Assembly (NCBI RefSeq): GCF_900129275.1
Contig: NZ_FQUX01000004.1
Location: forward strand, 248,001-312,000
Direction: 5' to 3'
Source: Arenibacter palladensis
Lineage (GTDB): Bacteria; Bacteroidota; Bacteroidia; Flavobacteriales; Flavobacteriaceae
DNA: 64,000 nt
Shown here: positions 26,622 through 35,595 of the stretch, piece by piece
How positions within the stretch are numbered: position 1 is the stretch's first letter
Layout of the letters: the number at the start of each line of letters is the position of its first letter
Position numbers and translations under genes: made by a program
Notes under the pieces: generated by a model
The model's input: the letters and a program-made list of their open reading frames with translations, nothing else
What the model was told of the DNA's origin: nothing
Databases searched by the model: none

Positions 26622-28244
26622 ATGATGACTATGAGGAATTTAATAATGATTTCTTTATTTCTTTTTTTTACATCTTGGTTTCAGGCCCAAGAGGTACCCA
26701 ACGATTTTTTAAGTGCGGATTTTCATAAGGGAAGGCGACAGGAGGTACGTAAGGCCATGCCTCCAAATAGTGTGGCGGTATTTTTTGCCGCAGCTGTTAG
26801 GAATAGGGCCAACGACGTAGATTATGTATACCATCAGGATCCTGATTTCTATTATTTAACCGGATATAAAGAACCTAATTCCTTGTTGCTTATATTTTCC
26901 GAAAAGCAAAATGATGGGTCAGGGAACAGTTATGATGAGGTGCTATATGCCCAGAAAAGGGATGAAAAGGCCGAACAATGGAATGGAAAGCGGTTGGGGG
27001 TAGAAGGGGTTAAGGACCAATTGGGATTTGATCGCGCCTTTAATGCGGAAGAATTCTTATACTCGGATATTGATTTTTCCCAGTTTGAAAGTGTTCTGTT
27101 TTTCGATTTTAAAAATGATTTTAGGGATACCAATGACCCCGCTGATATATATGATTTGATAAGGACATTTAAAGAAAAATCCAATTATCCGTCAGATTAC
27201 GATGCCACTAAACAACAGCTTTACAGCATGATAAAGTCAACGGAATTGCAAAATAGTGCCAATGTGGCCCAGACCCTGGGGAGGTATTTAAATTATTACC
27301 AGGAGTTGAAGTCCGATAAATTATTGGTAGATTTTGTGGAAGCTGAAGATGATAAATCCCGGATCGAAATTAAGGAAAAGGTGGCCCTGCAATTAAAATC
27401 CAATAACCTTAACAGCGCCATGTTGGAGGAAATAATGAGTACTCTCAGGGAGGTTAAGACCAAGGAAGAGATGGTACTTCTAAAAAAGGCCGTGGAGATT
27501 TCGGCAATAGGGCAAATAGAGGTTATGAAGGCCATGCATCCCAATATGTCCGAAATGGAAATTCAGGGGATACATGAGTTTGTCTTTAAGAAGTACGGCG
27601 CAGAATATGAGGGGTATCCTTCTATAGTGGGTGGAGGCAACAATGGTTGTATTCTACATTATATAGAAAATAATAAACCCAAGGTAGGGAACGAACTGGT
27701 ATTGATGGATTTGGGAGCTGAATATCACGGTTATACTGCCGATGTAACCCGGACCATTCCGGCCAATGGAAAATTTTCAAAGGAACAAAAACAGATTTAC
27801 GATATTGTTTACAATGCCCAAGAGGCTGGAATTAGGGCCAGTGTAATAGGGGCTTCCTTTCAGGCCCCTGGGCAGGCCGCAAGTGAGGTTGTTGCCGAAG
27901 GGTTGATGAAGTTGGGAATAATTGAAAGCCCCGAGGAGGCCAGAAAATATTTCCCACATGGCACCTCCCATTATTTGGGATTGGATGTTCATGATAAGGG
28001 CACCTACCAGCCCTTTAAGGAAAATACTGTAATCACTGTAGAGCCCGGGATCTATATACCCGAGGGAAGTGATTGTGATAAAAAGTGGTGGGGTATAGCA
28101 GTTAGGATAGAAGATGATATACTGATCACCAAAAATGGTCCTGTTAATTTATCGGGAATGGCTCCTAGGACCACCGAGGCCATAGAGGCGGTAATGCAAC
28201 AAAGCAGTCCACTGGATCATTTTAAATTGCCAGCTTTGGATTAA
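26622..28244 (+). CDS. Exported aminopeptidase P-family (Xaa-Pro) metallopeptidase
   Basis: 540 aa with an N-terminal signal peptide (hydrophobic about 7-20, ending FQAQ). N-terminal AMP_N domain (about 28-200) and C-terminal pita-bread M24 domain (about 285-510). Metal ligands visible: MDLGAEYHGYTADVTRTIP with two Asp, HGTSHYLGLDVHD with His, TVEPGIYIPE with Glu and GIAVRIEDDILIT with Glu. It removes N-terminal residues preceding proline, probably in the periplasm during peptide scavenging. Three Met codons near the start (MMTM) leave the exact start open. Confidence 0.92.
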   Translation: MMTMRNLIMISLFLFFTSWFQAQEVPNDFLSADFHKGRRQEVRKAMPPNSVAVFFAAAVRNRANDVDYVYHQDPDFYYLTGYKEPNSLLLIFSEKQNDGSGNSYDEVLYAQKRDEKAEQWNGKRLGVEGVKDQLGFDRAFNAEEFLYSDIDFSQFESVLFFDFKNDFRDTNDPADIYDLIRTFKEKSNYPSDYDATKQQLYSMIKSTELQNSANVAQTLGRYLNYYQELKSDKLLVDFVEAEDDKSRIEIKEKVALQLKSNNLNSAMLEEIMSTLREVKTKEEMVLLKKAVEISAIGQIEVMKAMHPNMSEMEIQGIHEFVFKKYGAEYEGYPSIVGGGNNGCILHYIENNKPKVGNELVLMDLGAEYHGYTADVTRTIPANGKFSKEQKQIYDIVYNAQEAGIRASVIGASFQAPGQAASEVVAEGLMKLGIIESPEEARKYFPHGTSHYLGLDVHDKGTYQPFKENTVITVEPGIYIPEGSDCDKKWWGIAVRIEDDILITKNGPVNLSGMAPRTTEAIEAVMQQSSPLDHFKLPALD

Positions 28245-28262
28245 ATGGGTCTATACGGGGAA

Positions 28263-29306
28263 CTAGGAAAGTTCTTGAAGGGCCTTTTTCATAGCCGCTG
28301 TTAAAAATCCGCCAGAAATTATTTGTTCCCTAACCTCCGCTACATTTTTTACCATTTGTTGATAGTCCTTATTGGACAGGTTTTTTAATTTTCCGTCCAA
28401 TTCCTCCAATGAGGAAATGCAAATACCCAATTGGCGTTCTTTTATGAACGCGGCGATGGCCGCCTTGTCCCAAATAATTATTGGAAGGCCACAGAGTAAG
28501 TATAGCGAAGTTTTATGGGGGTTGTTATATAAAAGGTATTGTCCAAAATGTCCGGCACATTCGTCTATGGAATTCCCGTTCCAAACCAATCCGAAGGAAC
28601 CTCTTATATGTTTTGCAACGTCATCCGGGGAAAACATACCTTCGAAACTTATGATGGTGTTGGCGGGGTCCACATCGTTTTTGATAAAACCGCTGCCATA
28701 TAATTTTAAATGGAAGCTATTATTTTTTAAGGCATCCAATTTATAGATGAAGGCACTTTTTGCCATTCCCAAGCCACCCGCGAAAACCACATCGAATAAG
28801 CCATTATTGGAAAGTTCCGGAGCAGTATAGCTACTATTGTCGTCCAAATAATCGAACATGTACAAGGGGATCAATTTGGCGGTTGCCCCTTGTTGCTCGA
28901 ACCATTTTTTCATGTTGTCGTTATGTACAATGATTACATCGGCACATGAGAATTTTTTCATTTCCCGGGCAATATCCTTATTCTTTCCCATGAGGTATTT
29001 AACATCATGAATGATCAAAACGATTTTGCATTTTTTTATTCCAGCTATGGTAGTAATGTATTTGTAATATTTGCTAAGAGGGTATTGTATGGCCAAGGTA
29101 GAATTTCTTGGCAATCGGATAACCCCCTTTGTTATTCCAAAAAAACTTATTATCGCACCTAAGGCGGAACTGGCGTATGTAGTCTGTTTAAAACCTAAAT
29201 TTTTGAAACCTATCTTGTCCAAAATCCGCTCACAATCTGTTTTCGGCTTGGAGGCTGCACTGTTGGTAGCTTTATAATTTCGAGAGATATAAAATAAATT
29301 GGCCAT
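28263..29306 (-). CDS. Glycosyltransferase, galactofuranosyltransferase-like
   Basis: 347 aa from ATG 29306 (MANLFYISRNY); the upstream TTG at 29333 gives an atypical extension. GT-B-like layout with VLIIHDVKYLMGKNKDIAREM (about 95-115) and VFAGGLGMAKSAFIYKL, GLVWNGNSIDECAGHFGQYLLYNNPHKTSLYL in the C-terminal half, the arrangement of bacterial beta-1,6-galactofuranosyltransferases. It is divergent from, and next to, the UDP-galactopyranose mutase gene that would make its donor. Acceptor unknown; likely surface glycan. Confidence 0.75.
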   Translation of the reverse strand: MANLFYISRNYKATNSAASKPKTDCERILDKIGFKNLGFKQTTYASSALGAIISFFGITKGVIRLPRNSTLAIQYPLSKYYKYITTIAGIKKCKIVLIIHDVKYLMGKNKDIAREMKKFSCADVIIVHNDNMKKWFEQQGATAKLIPLYMFDYLDDNSSYTAPELSNNGLFDVVFAGGLGMAKSAFIYKLDALKNNSFHLKLYGSGFIKNDVDPANTIISFEGMFSPDDVAKHIRGSFGLVWNGNSIDECAGHFGQYLLYNNPHKTSLYLLCGLPIIIWDKAAIAAFIKERQLGICISSLEELDGKLKNLSNKDYQQMVKNVAEVREQIISGGFLTAAMKKALQELS

Positions 29307-29442
29307 TACGGGTTGGTTCTTTGAGCTCTGCAAATATAACCATGTTATGCCAAAAGGGATTTTTTTTTGATTTCAATTCGTAAACGTTATAATATACATT
29401 AGTTTTACTTTTTTATTCCTATTGGATACTAATCTACCTATA

Positions 29443-30540
29443 ATGAAATACGACTACCTTATTGTGGGAGCTGGACTTTTTGGCGCCGTATTTGCCCATG
29501 AGGCCAAGAAGAAGGGAAAAAAATGCCTGGTTATAGATAAACGTCCGCATCTTGGAGGCAATGTTTATTGTGAGGAAGTGGAGGGTATAAATGTTCATAA
29601 GTACGGAGCCCATATTTTTCATACCAATGACAAAGCAATTTGGGATTATGTAAATAGTTTTGTGGAATTTAATAGGTATACCAATTCACCAGTGGCCAAT
29701 TATCAGGGCGAGCTTTATAATCTGCCCTTCAATATGAACACCTTTTATCAGTTATGGAAGGTAAAGACGCCCGAGGAAGCCAAGTCTGTCATTGCGGAAC
29801 AAGTAAGGGAAGTAGGGGTGAAAAATCCAAAAAATTTGGAAGAACAGGCCTTGTCGCTGGTTGGTAAGGATATTTACGAAAAGTTGATCAAAGGGTATAC
29901 GGAGAAACAATGGGGGCGAAAAGCCACAGAACTGCCTGCTTTTATTATTAAAAGGTTGCCATTGCGATTTACCTTCGACAATAATTATTTTAATGATAAG
30001 TACCAAGGAATACCTGTTGGGGGTTACAATAAGTTGATCAATGGTTTATTGGATGGTATCGAAACACGTTTGGAAGTCGATTTTTTTAAAGATAAAACGG
30101 AATTGGTAGCAATGGCCGATCAGGTAGTGTTCACTGGAAAAATTGATGAGTTTTATGATTATCGATACGGTAAGCTGGAATATAGGAGTCTGGATTTTAA
30201 GCATGAAACCCTGGATATGGAAAATTACCAAGGTAATGCGGTTGTGAACTATACAGCTTCAGACATTCCATATACCCGTATTCTAGAGCACAAGCATTTT
30301 GAATTTGGAACACAGAAAAAGACTGTAATAACAAAAGAATACCCCACCGAATGGTCTGGCAATAAGGAGCCTTATTATCCTATCAACGATGAAAGGAACA
30401 GTGAAATTTACTCCAAATACAAAACCTTGTCCGAAAAGGATAATATTATTTTTGGTGGAAGGTTGGCCGAATATAAGTACTACGATATGCACCAAGTTAT
30501 AGCCTCGGCATTGGCCAAGTGCAAAAAAATCTTTAACTGA
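29443..30540 (+). CDS. glf: UDP-galactopyranose mutase
   Basis: 365 aa from ATG 29443 (MKYDYLIVGAGLFGAVFA). FAD-dependent enzyme that converts UDP-galactopyranose to UDP-galactofuranose. FAD motif GAGLFG (about 9-14), HIFHTNDKAIWDYVN (about 57), the YTEKQWGRKATELP active-site block (about 152) and the terminal GRLAEYKYYDMHQVIASAL (about 338) are conserved in Glf proteins. The adjacent divergent glycosyltransferase is the likely user of the product. Confidence 0.95.
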   Translation: MKYDYLIVGAGLFGAVFAHEAKKKGKKCLVIDKRPHLGGNVYCEEVEGINVHKYGAHIFHTNDKAIWDYVNSFVEFNRYTNSPVANYQGELYNLPFNMNTFYQLWKVKTPEEAKSVIAEQVREVGVKNPKNLEEQALSLVGKDIYEKLIKGYTEKQWGRKATELPAFIIKRLPLRFTFDNNYFNDKYQGIPVGGYNKLINGLLDGIETRLEVDFFKDKTELVAMADQVVFTGKIDEFYDYRYGKLEYRSLDFKHETLDMENYQGNAVVNYTASDIPYTRILEHKHFEFGTQKKTVITKEYPTEWSGNKEPYYPINDERNSEIYSKYKTLSEKDNIIFGGRLAEYKYYDMHQVIASALAKCKKIFN

Positions 30541-30551
30541 GATAAAGCTAT

Positions 30552-31847
30552 TTATTTACCCAATAGGTAGCCCTTTAGCTCGTCATATTGGGATATTTTA
30601 ATAGACTTTTTCTTTTTGCCCATTACTTTTACGATACTTTCCGGCAAATCAATATTTTCACGAATGGTATCCTCCACTACATCCAAAAACTTCACAGGGT
30701 GTGCGGTTTCAAGAAAGATGCCGTAAGTGCCGGGATGGGTCTGTTGATATTTCTTTAGACCCAAATAACCAACTGCACCGTGTGGGTCGGCTACATAGGT
30801 AAAGTCGTTGTATAATTTTAGCATGGCTTCCTTGGTCTCATTATCCGTAAAGGAATAGGAAGTCAAGTTTTTGGATAGCTCCTCAAAATTATTCTTGTAC
30901 AAATGCCTTATCCTTATAAAATTACTGGGGTCCCCAACATCCATGGCGTTGGAAATGGTGGCGATGGAAGCTTTTGGTTCATATGCCCCTGTATCCATAT
31001 ATCGGGGAACTACATCATTTACATTTGTTGAGGCAATAAAATGTTTGCACGGCATTCCCAATCTTTGTGCCATAATACCTGCACATATGTTTCCGAAATT
31101 GCCACTAGGGACAGAAAATATAATATCCTTGCCCTTGGATTTCATCTCTTTATATGCGAACAGGAAATAAAACATTTGAGGAAGCCATCTGGCCACATTG
31201 ATACTATTGGCCGAGGTCAATTGCATATTTTGGATCAACTCTTCGTCCAGGAATGCTGTTTTTACCATGTTTTGGCAGTCGTCGAAAGTGCCTTCGACTT
31301 CCAAGGCAGTAATGTTTTTGCCCAATGTGGTCAATTGTTTCTCTTGAATATCGCTTACCTTACCACTAGGATATAGAATAACAACCTTAACTCCGTCCAC
31401 CCCAAGGAATCCATTCGCCACTGCGCCTCCGGTATCTCCGGAAGTAGCAACCAATACGGTTACATCTTTGGTGTTTTCGTTCGAAAAATAGCCTAGACAT
31501 CTTGCCATAAATCTGGCCCCCACATCCTTAAAGGCCAAGGTGGGTCCATGAAAAAGTTCCAATGCGGCCACGTCGTCCTCAATTTCCACAAGAGGAAATT
31601 CAAAATCCAAAACATCGGCAATTATTTCTTTAAGAGCGTCTTCTGGAATATCCTTGCCTACAAATTGTTGTATGGCCAAGAAGGCAATTTCGTGATTGGA
31701 GTAATCTTCTATCTTGTTGAAAACATCCTTTGGCAGGGCCTTGATTATTTCCGGAAAATATAACCCACGATCAGGGGCAATTCCTTTTATAACTGCATCT
31801 TTGAAAGATACGTTGGGTGCTTGTTGATTTAGGCTATAAAAGTTCAT
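30552..31847 (-). CDS. thrC: Threonine synthase
   Basis: 431 aa, PLP-dependent fold type II enzyme converting O-phosphohomoserine to threonine. The PLP lysine lies in TLAFKDVGARFMARCL (about 108-123); ATSGDTGGAVANGF (about 133) and SVPSGNFGNICAG (about 243) bind the cofactor phosphate. N-terminal YSLNQQAPNVSFKDAVIKG is typical. Last gene of the thrA-thrB-thrC unit; 66 nt separate it from thrB. Confidence 0.96.
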   Translation of the reverse strand: MNFYSLNQQAPNVSFKDAVIKGIAPDRGLYFPEIIKALPKDVFNKIEDYSNHEIAFLAIQQFVGKDIPEDALKEIIADVLDFEFPLVEIEDDVAALELFHGPTLAFKDVGARFMARCLGYFSNENTKDVTVLVATSGDTGGAVANGFLGVDGVKVVILYPSGKVSDIQEKQLTTLGKNITALEVEGTFDDCQNMVKTAFLDEELIQNMQLTSANSINVARWLPQMFYFLFAYKEMKSKGKDIIFSVPSGNFGNICAGIMAQRLGMPCKHFIASTNVNDVVPRYMDTGAYEPKASIATISNAMDVGDPSNFIRIRHLYKNNFEELSKNLTSYSFTDNETKEAMLKLYNDFTYVADPHGAVGYLGLKKYQQTHPGTYGIFLETAHPVKFLDVVEDTIRENIDLPESIVKVMGKKKKSIKISQYDELKGYLLGK

Positions 31848-31913
31848 ATTTATTGGTGTTAGAATGAGTTGTAATTTTTGAGTTCCGACTTATGCCTCGA
31901 AGGACATAATATA

Positions 31914-32846
31914 TTAGTTTTCCAGTATTTTAATCCCTTGGGTATTTATTTTGGAAACGTGTACGTCATAGTCTACCCCTATTTTTTCATATACTTTTCT
32001 CATGGCTTCGGCCACTTTAAGGGCAGTTTCCTTGCCCTTACTTAGCGCAAAGATAGATGGTCCGGAACCTGAGATTCCACAGCCAAGGGCACCTGCTCCC
32101 AGGGCATCTTCCTTCACCTTGTCGAATCCGGGAATAAGAATGGATCTAATGGGTTCTATGATATGGTCTACCAATGACCTGCCTATTAGGTCGTAGTCAT
32201 TAGTAAATAGCCCGGCAATCAGTCCGCCTACATTGCCCCATTGCTTTATACCGTCTTCCAGTGAAATGGATGTTTTTAGGATTCGTCTGGAGTCTGAAGT
32301 CCTTACTTCTATTTGCGGGTGTATTACCGTTGCGTATAATTCTGGAGGGGTCGGAATTTTTACTATATCCAAAGGTTGGTAACTGCGTACCAAGGTAAAA
32401 CCTCCGAATAGGGCAGGGGCAACATTGTCCGCATGGGCAACCCCACTGGCCAATCGCTCTCCTTCCATAGCAAATTTTACCAACTCCAGATTGCTAAAGG
32501 GACTGCCCAACAGCTTGTTCATGGCCCATACCGCTCCTGTAGAGCTGGCGGCACTACTTCCTATACCGCTGCCCGCCTTTATTTTTTTGTAAATTTCTAT
32601 CTCAAAACCACCTACATGATCACTTTCCGCCAACAGGGCCAAACCGGCAACACCGGCAACATTTTGAAGGGTTTCGGTGGGTAGATCCTGTCCTGTAAGC
32701 TTGGTAATTTTTATTCCTTTTTCAGTGGTCTTCCTTACCACCATCTCATCACCTACGGAATCCAAAGCAAGCCCCAAAACATCAAAGCCACAGGAAACAT
32801 TGGCTATCGTAGCTGGACAGAAAATTCTAATTTCGTTAGTTTTCAT
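31914..32846 (-). CDS. thrB: Homoserine kinase
   Basis: 310 aa, GHMP kinase that phosphorylates homoserine with ATP. N-terminal RIFCPATIANVSCGFDVLGLAL, the glycine-rich ATP loop GSGIGSSAASSTGAVWA (about 91-107) and the C-terminal GCGISGSGPSIFAL (about 257) are all present. Middle gene of the threonine operon, 36 nt after thrA. Confidence 0.96.
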   Translation of the reverse strand: MKTNEIRIFCPATIANVSCGFDVLGLALDSVGDEMVVRKTTEKGIKITKLTGQDLPTETLQNVAGVAGLALLAESDHVGGFEIEIYKKIKAGSGIGSSAASSTGAVWAMNKLLGSPFSNLELVKFAMEGERLASGVAHADNVAPALFGGFTLVRSYQPLDIVKIPTPPELYATVIHPQIEVRTSDSRRILKTSISLEDGIKQWGNVGGLIAGLFTNDYDLIGRSLVDHIIEPIRSILIPGFDKVKEDALGAGALGCGISGSGPSIFALSKGKETALKVAEAMRKVYEKIGVDYDVHVSKINTQGIKILEN

Positions 32847-32882
32847 TTCTCATCAAATAAATTTCAGATCTGTGGGCCCCTT

Positions 32883-35327
32883 TTAAAAATTACCGATACG
32901 AATAATGTCTGCGAAAATCCCAGAGGCAGTAACATCGGCTCCGGCTCCTGCACCTTTTATAATCATGGGTTGGTTGGGATAGCGTTCTGTGTAGAACAAT
33001 ACAATATTATCACTACCTTCCAAATTATAAAAATCATGTCCCTTGGGTATGCGCTGCAGACCCACACTGGCTTTTCCGTTTTCAAATTGCGCCACATATT
33101 TCAATTTGCTGTCTTCCTCCACTGCTTTTTTGTACATCTCTTGAAATGATGTTTCATACTTGGTCAAGGATTTGAAGAAATCCTCATTGTTGGTGGTTTC
33201 CAAACTCTCTTGTGGCAGAAAAGGATTGTTCTGGATGTCCTCTATGTTCAGTACATTTCCACTTTCCCTGGCCAATATCAATATTTTTCGCATTACATCC
33301 ACCCCACTTAAATCTATTTTGGGGTCTGGCTCCGTATAGCCTTCCTCTTGGGCTTGTTTTACTACATCATGAAAGGTGGTGCCATCGTTGAAATTGTTGA
33401 AAACGAAATTTAAACTACCTGAAAGTACCGCTTGAATTTTTAATATTTTGTCCCCTGATGCTACTAGGTGCTTCAAGGTGTCTATAATGGGTAATCCAGC
33501 ACCAACGTTAGTTTCGAAAAGAAAGGGTGCATTGTACTGTCTGGCCAGATCCTTTAACTCCTGATAATTGTCATAGGCCGATGAGCAGGCTATTTTATTA
33601 CAGGTAACAACGGATATGCTATTCCTCAAATATGAATTGTAAGTTTCCGAAACCTCTTGGCTGGCGGTATTGTCAACAAAGATGCTATTTCTGTAATTGA
33701 GTTTTTTTACCTTTTGGAAGAACAGGTCTAGATTGGTCTTTTCTCCCTTGCTTAGCAATTCTTCCCAGTTCTTAAGGGCAATTCCATCTTCATCGAATAT
33801 CATAGTTCTGGAATTGGACATACCTATAACCCTAATATTGAGCTTTAGCTTCTCTTTTAAATACTTTTTTTGTGATTGTATTTGGTTTAGAAATTTGGCA
33901 CCTACATTACCTACACCCATGACAAACAGATTCAACTGTTTTATATTTTCCTCAAAAAATTCCTCATGCAATGTATTGAGAGCTTTTTTTACATCTTCCT
34001 TAAGGATAACGGCAGATATGTTCCTTTCGGATGCACCTTGGGCTATGGCACGTATATTAACGTTGTTCTTACCTAAGGTACTGAACATTTTTCCGCTAAG
34101 TCCTTGGTGGCTTTTCATGTTGTCGCCCACCAAGGCAATGATGGCCAAATCTTTCTCCGCAATTACCGGTTTTATTTTTCCAAGGGAAATTTCAATGTCA
34201 AAGGCATCATTGATGACTTGTACTGCATGGTCTGCATCCTGATTGTCTATTCCTATGCAGATGGAATGTTCGGATGATGCCTGGGTAATCATTACAACAC
34301 TGATACCTGCAGTTGAAAGCACTTCAAAAAAGCGTTTGGAGATACCTGTAATTCCTACCATGCCAGGTCCTTCAAGGGATACCAGGGCAATATTTTCCAC
34401 ATGGCTTATTCCCCGTACGGTTTTACCTTGTCCATTTTTATTCTTGGTAATCAAGGTACCTGCTGCCTTTGGATCGAAGGTATTTTTGATGACGATGGAA
34501 ATTCCTTTGGTCAATACCGGTTGTATAGTGGGCGGATAAAGAACCTTTGCACCAAAATGCGACAACTCCATAGCTTCTTCATAAGAAATATGTGGAATGG
34601 CCATGGCCTGCTTTACTATTTTTGGGTTGGCGGTATACATGCCGCTTACATCTGTCCATATTTCCAGAACTTCCGCATTTATGGCATTTGCAACGATGGC
34701 AGCAGTATAGTCCGATCCTCCACGCCCTAGGGTGGTAGAATCTCCGTTTACGGACGAAGCAATAAAGCCTCCCATAATAATTACGGAATTATTGCATTTG
34801 TCCACGTATTCGGTAATATTGTTGTTCGTCAGATCAAAGTTAACGGCCGCTTTTCCAAAATTGGAATTTGTCTTTATTAGTTGTCTGCTATCTGCATGTA
34901 CGGTATCTATTCCTTCAACAATAAAATATTCGCTTATGATATAGGAAGACAGCAACTCCCCATAACTCACAATTTTATCCGATAGTTTTGGTGTAATCTC
35001 ACCAATTAAATAAGCCCCTTCCAAAAGCGTTTCCAAGGTATTTAGCTCACTCTTTACCTTGCTAAGTACCTTACTCTGGGATTGTATTGGGATTAGTTCC
35101 TTGATGGTCAAGAGGTGTCTGTCCTCTATTTCCTTTAGTGTTGTTTTATAGGTTTGATCCTGTGTAGAAGCTAAAGCGGCTGTTTTTAAAAGAAGATCCG
35201 TTATTCCTCCAAGAGCGGAAACCACTACTATGGTTTTGTTGGACCCTAGATCCGCGATAATATTTTTTACTAAGCTGATATTATTGGCGTTGGCCACCGA
35301 AGTGCCACCGAATTTTAGAACTTTCAT
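32883..35327 (-). CDS. thrA: Bifunctional aspartokinase I / homoserine dehydrogenase I
   Basis: 814 aa, about the length of E. coli ThrA. Aspartokinase domain at the N-terminus (KFGGTSVANANNI, then GRGGSDYTAAIVANAINAEVLEIWTDVSG), two ACT regulatory domains (about 305-460), then homoserine dehydrogenase (NAD motif MGVGNVGAKFLNQI, about 466; TNVGAGLPIIDTLKHLVASGDKI; substrate lysine/Asp region EPDPKIDLSGVDVMRKILILARE). It performs the first and third steps from aspartate to threonine. The ACT domains imply feedback inhibition; the upstream leader peptide implies expression control as well. Confidence 0.97.
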   Translation of the reverse strand: MKVLKFGGTSVANANNISLVKNIIADLGSNKTIVVVSALGGITDLLLKTAALASTQDQTYKTTLKEIEDRHLLTIKELIPIQSQSKVLSKVKSELNTLETLLEGAYLIGEITPKLSDKIVSYGELLSSYIISEYFIVEGIDTVHADSRQLIKTNSNFGKAAVNFDLTNNNITEYVDKCNNSVIIMGGFIASSVNGDSTTLGRGGSDYTAAIVANAINAEVLEIWTDVSGMYTANPKIVKQAMAIPHISYEEAMELSHFGAKVLYPPTIQPVLTKGISIVIKNTFDPKAAGTLITKNKNGQGKTVRGISHVENIALVSLEGPGMVGITGISKRFFEVLSTAGISVVMITQASSEHSICIGIDNQDADHAVQVINDAFDIEISLGKIKPVIAEKDLAIIALVGDNMKSHQGLSGKMFSTLGKNNVNIRAIAQGASERNISAVILKEDVKKALNTLHEEFFEENIKQLNLFVMGVGNVGAKFLNQIQSQKKYLKEKLKLNIRVIGMSNSRTMIFDEDGIALKNWEELLSKGEKTNLDLFFQKVKKLNYRNSIFVDNTASQEVSETYNSYLRNSISVVTCNKIACSSAYDNYQELKDLARQYNAPFLFETNVGAGLPIIDTLKHLVASGDKILKIQAVLSGSLNFVFNNFNDGTTFHDVVKQAQEEGYTEPDPKIDLSGVDVMRKILILARESGNVLNIEDIQNNPFLPQESLETTNNEDFFKSLTKYETSFQEMYKKAVEEDSKLKYVAQFENGKASVGLQRIPKGHDFYNLEGSDNIVLFYTERYPNQPMIIKGAGAGADVTASGIFADIIRIGNF

Positions 35328-35396
35328 GGTTCAATGGAATTAAGTAAGAAAAACTGAATTTTGATAAAATTGTGTAACGGACGTATATGTAGTAGC

Positions 35397-35498
35397 TTAC
35401 CCCAATGGGGTAGTGATTCTGATAACGGTAATAGCAATGCAACCATCTATAAATGGTGTATTAAGTAATTTATTGTCCGTATTGTTAAATGTCATCAT
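35397..35498 (-). CDS. thrL: Putative threonine-operon leader peptide
   Basis: 33-codon open frame, ATGATG start at 35498, stop TAA at 35399-35397, 70 nt before thrA. It ends in an Ile/Thr/Val-rich run, CIAITVIRITTPLG, like the ITTTITITT run of E. coli thrL. The predicted transcription start (promoter 35512-35542) is only about 9 nt upstream, so it would be the first frame translated. The stop lies in a perfect palindrome (TACCCC-AAT-GGGGTA, 35398-35412). Too short to be judged by coding statistics; function inferred from position and composition. Confidence 0.55.
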   Translation of the reverse strand: MMTFNNTDNKLLNTPFIDGCIAITVIRITTPLG

Positions 35499-35511
35499 AA
35501 GAATAAAGAAC

Positions 35512-35542
35512 CAAATGTAGTATTTTTGATTACCCAATCAAA
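35512..35542 (-). promoter_or_regulatory. Consensus Bacteroidota promoter of the thr operon
   Basis: On the minus strand TTTG (35542-35539), a 19-nt spacer and TACATTTG (35519-35512), matching the phylum consensus in both boxes and spacing. It points at the leader peptide and thrA. Confidence 0.7.
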
Positions 35543-35595
35543 TGTTTTTGCGGATTTTTGCCAAATCATCAATTTTTACTAAAATATCTTATAGA

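Noticed and set aside
33697-34242. Plus-strand open frame of 181 codons inside thrA
   Set aside because: Shadow of the conserved thrA frame; no start context or family resemblance.
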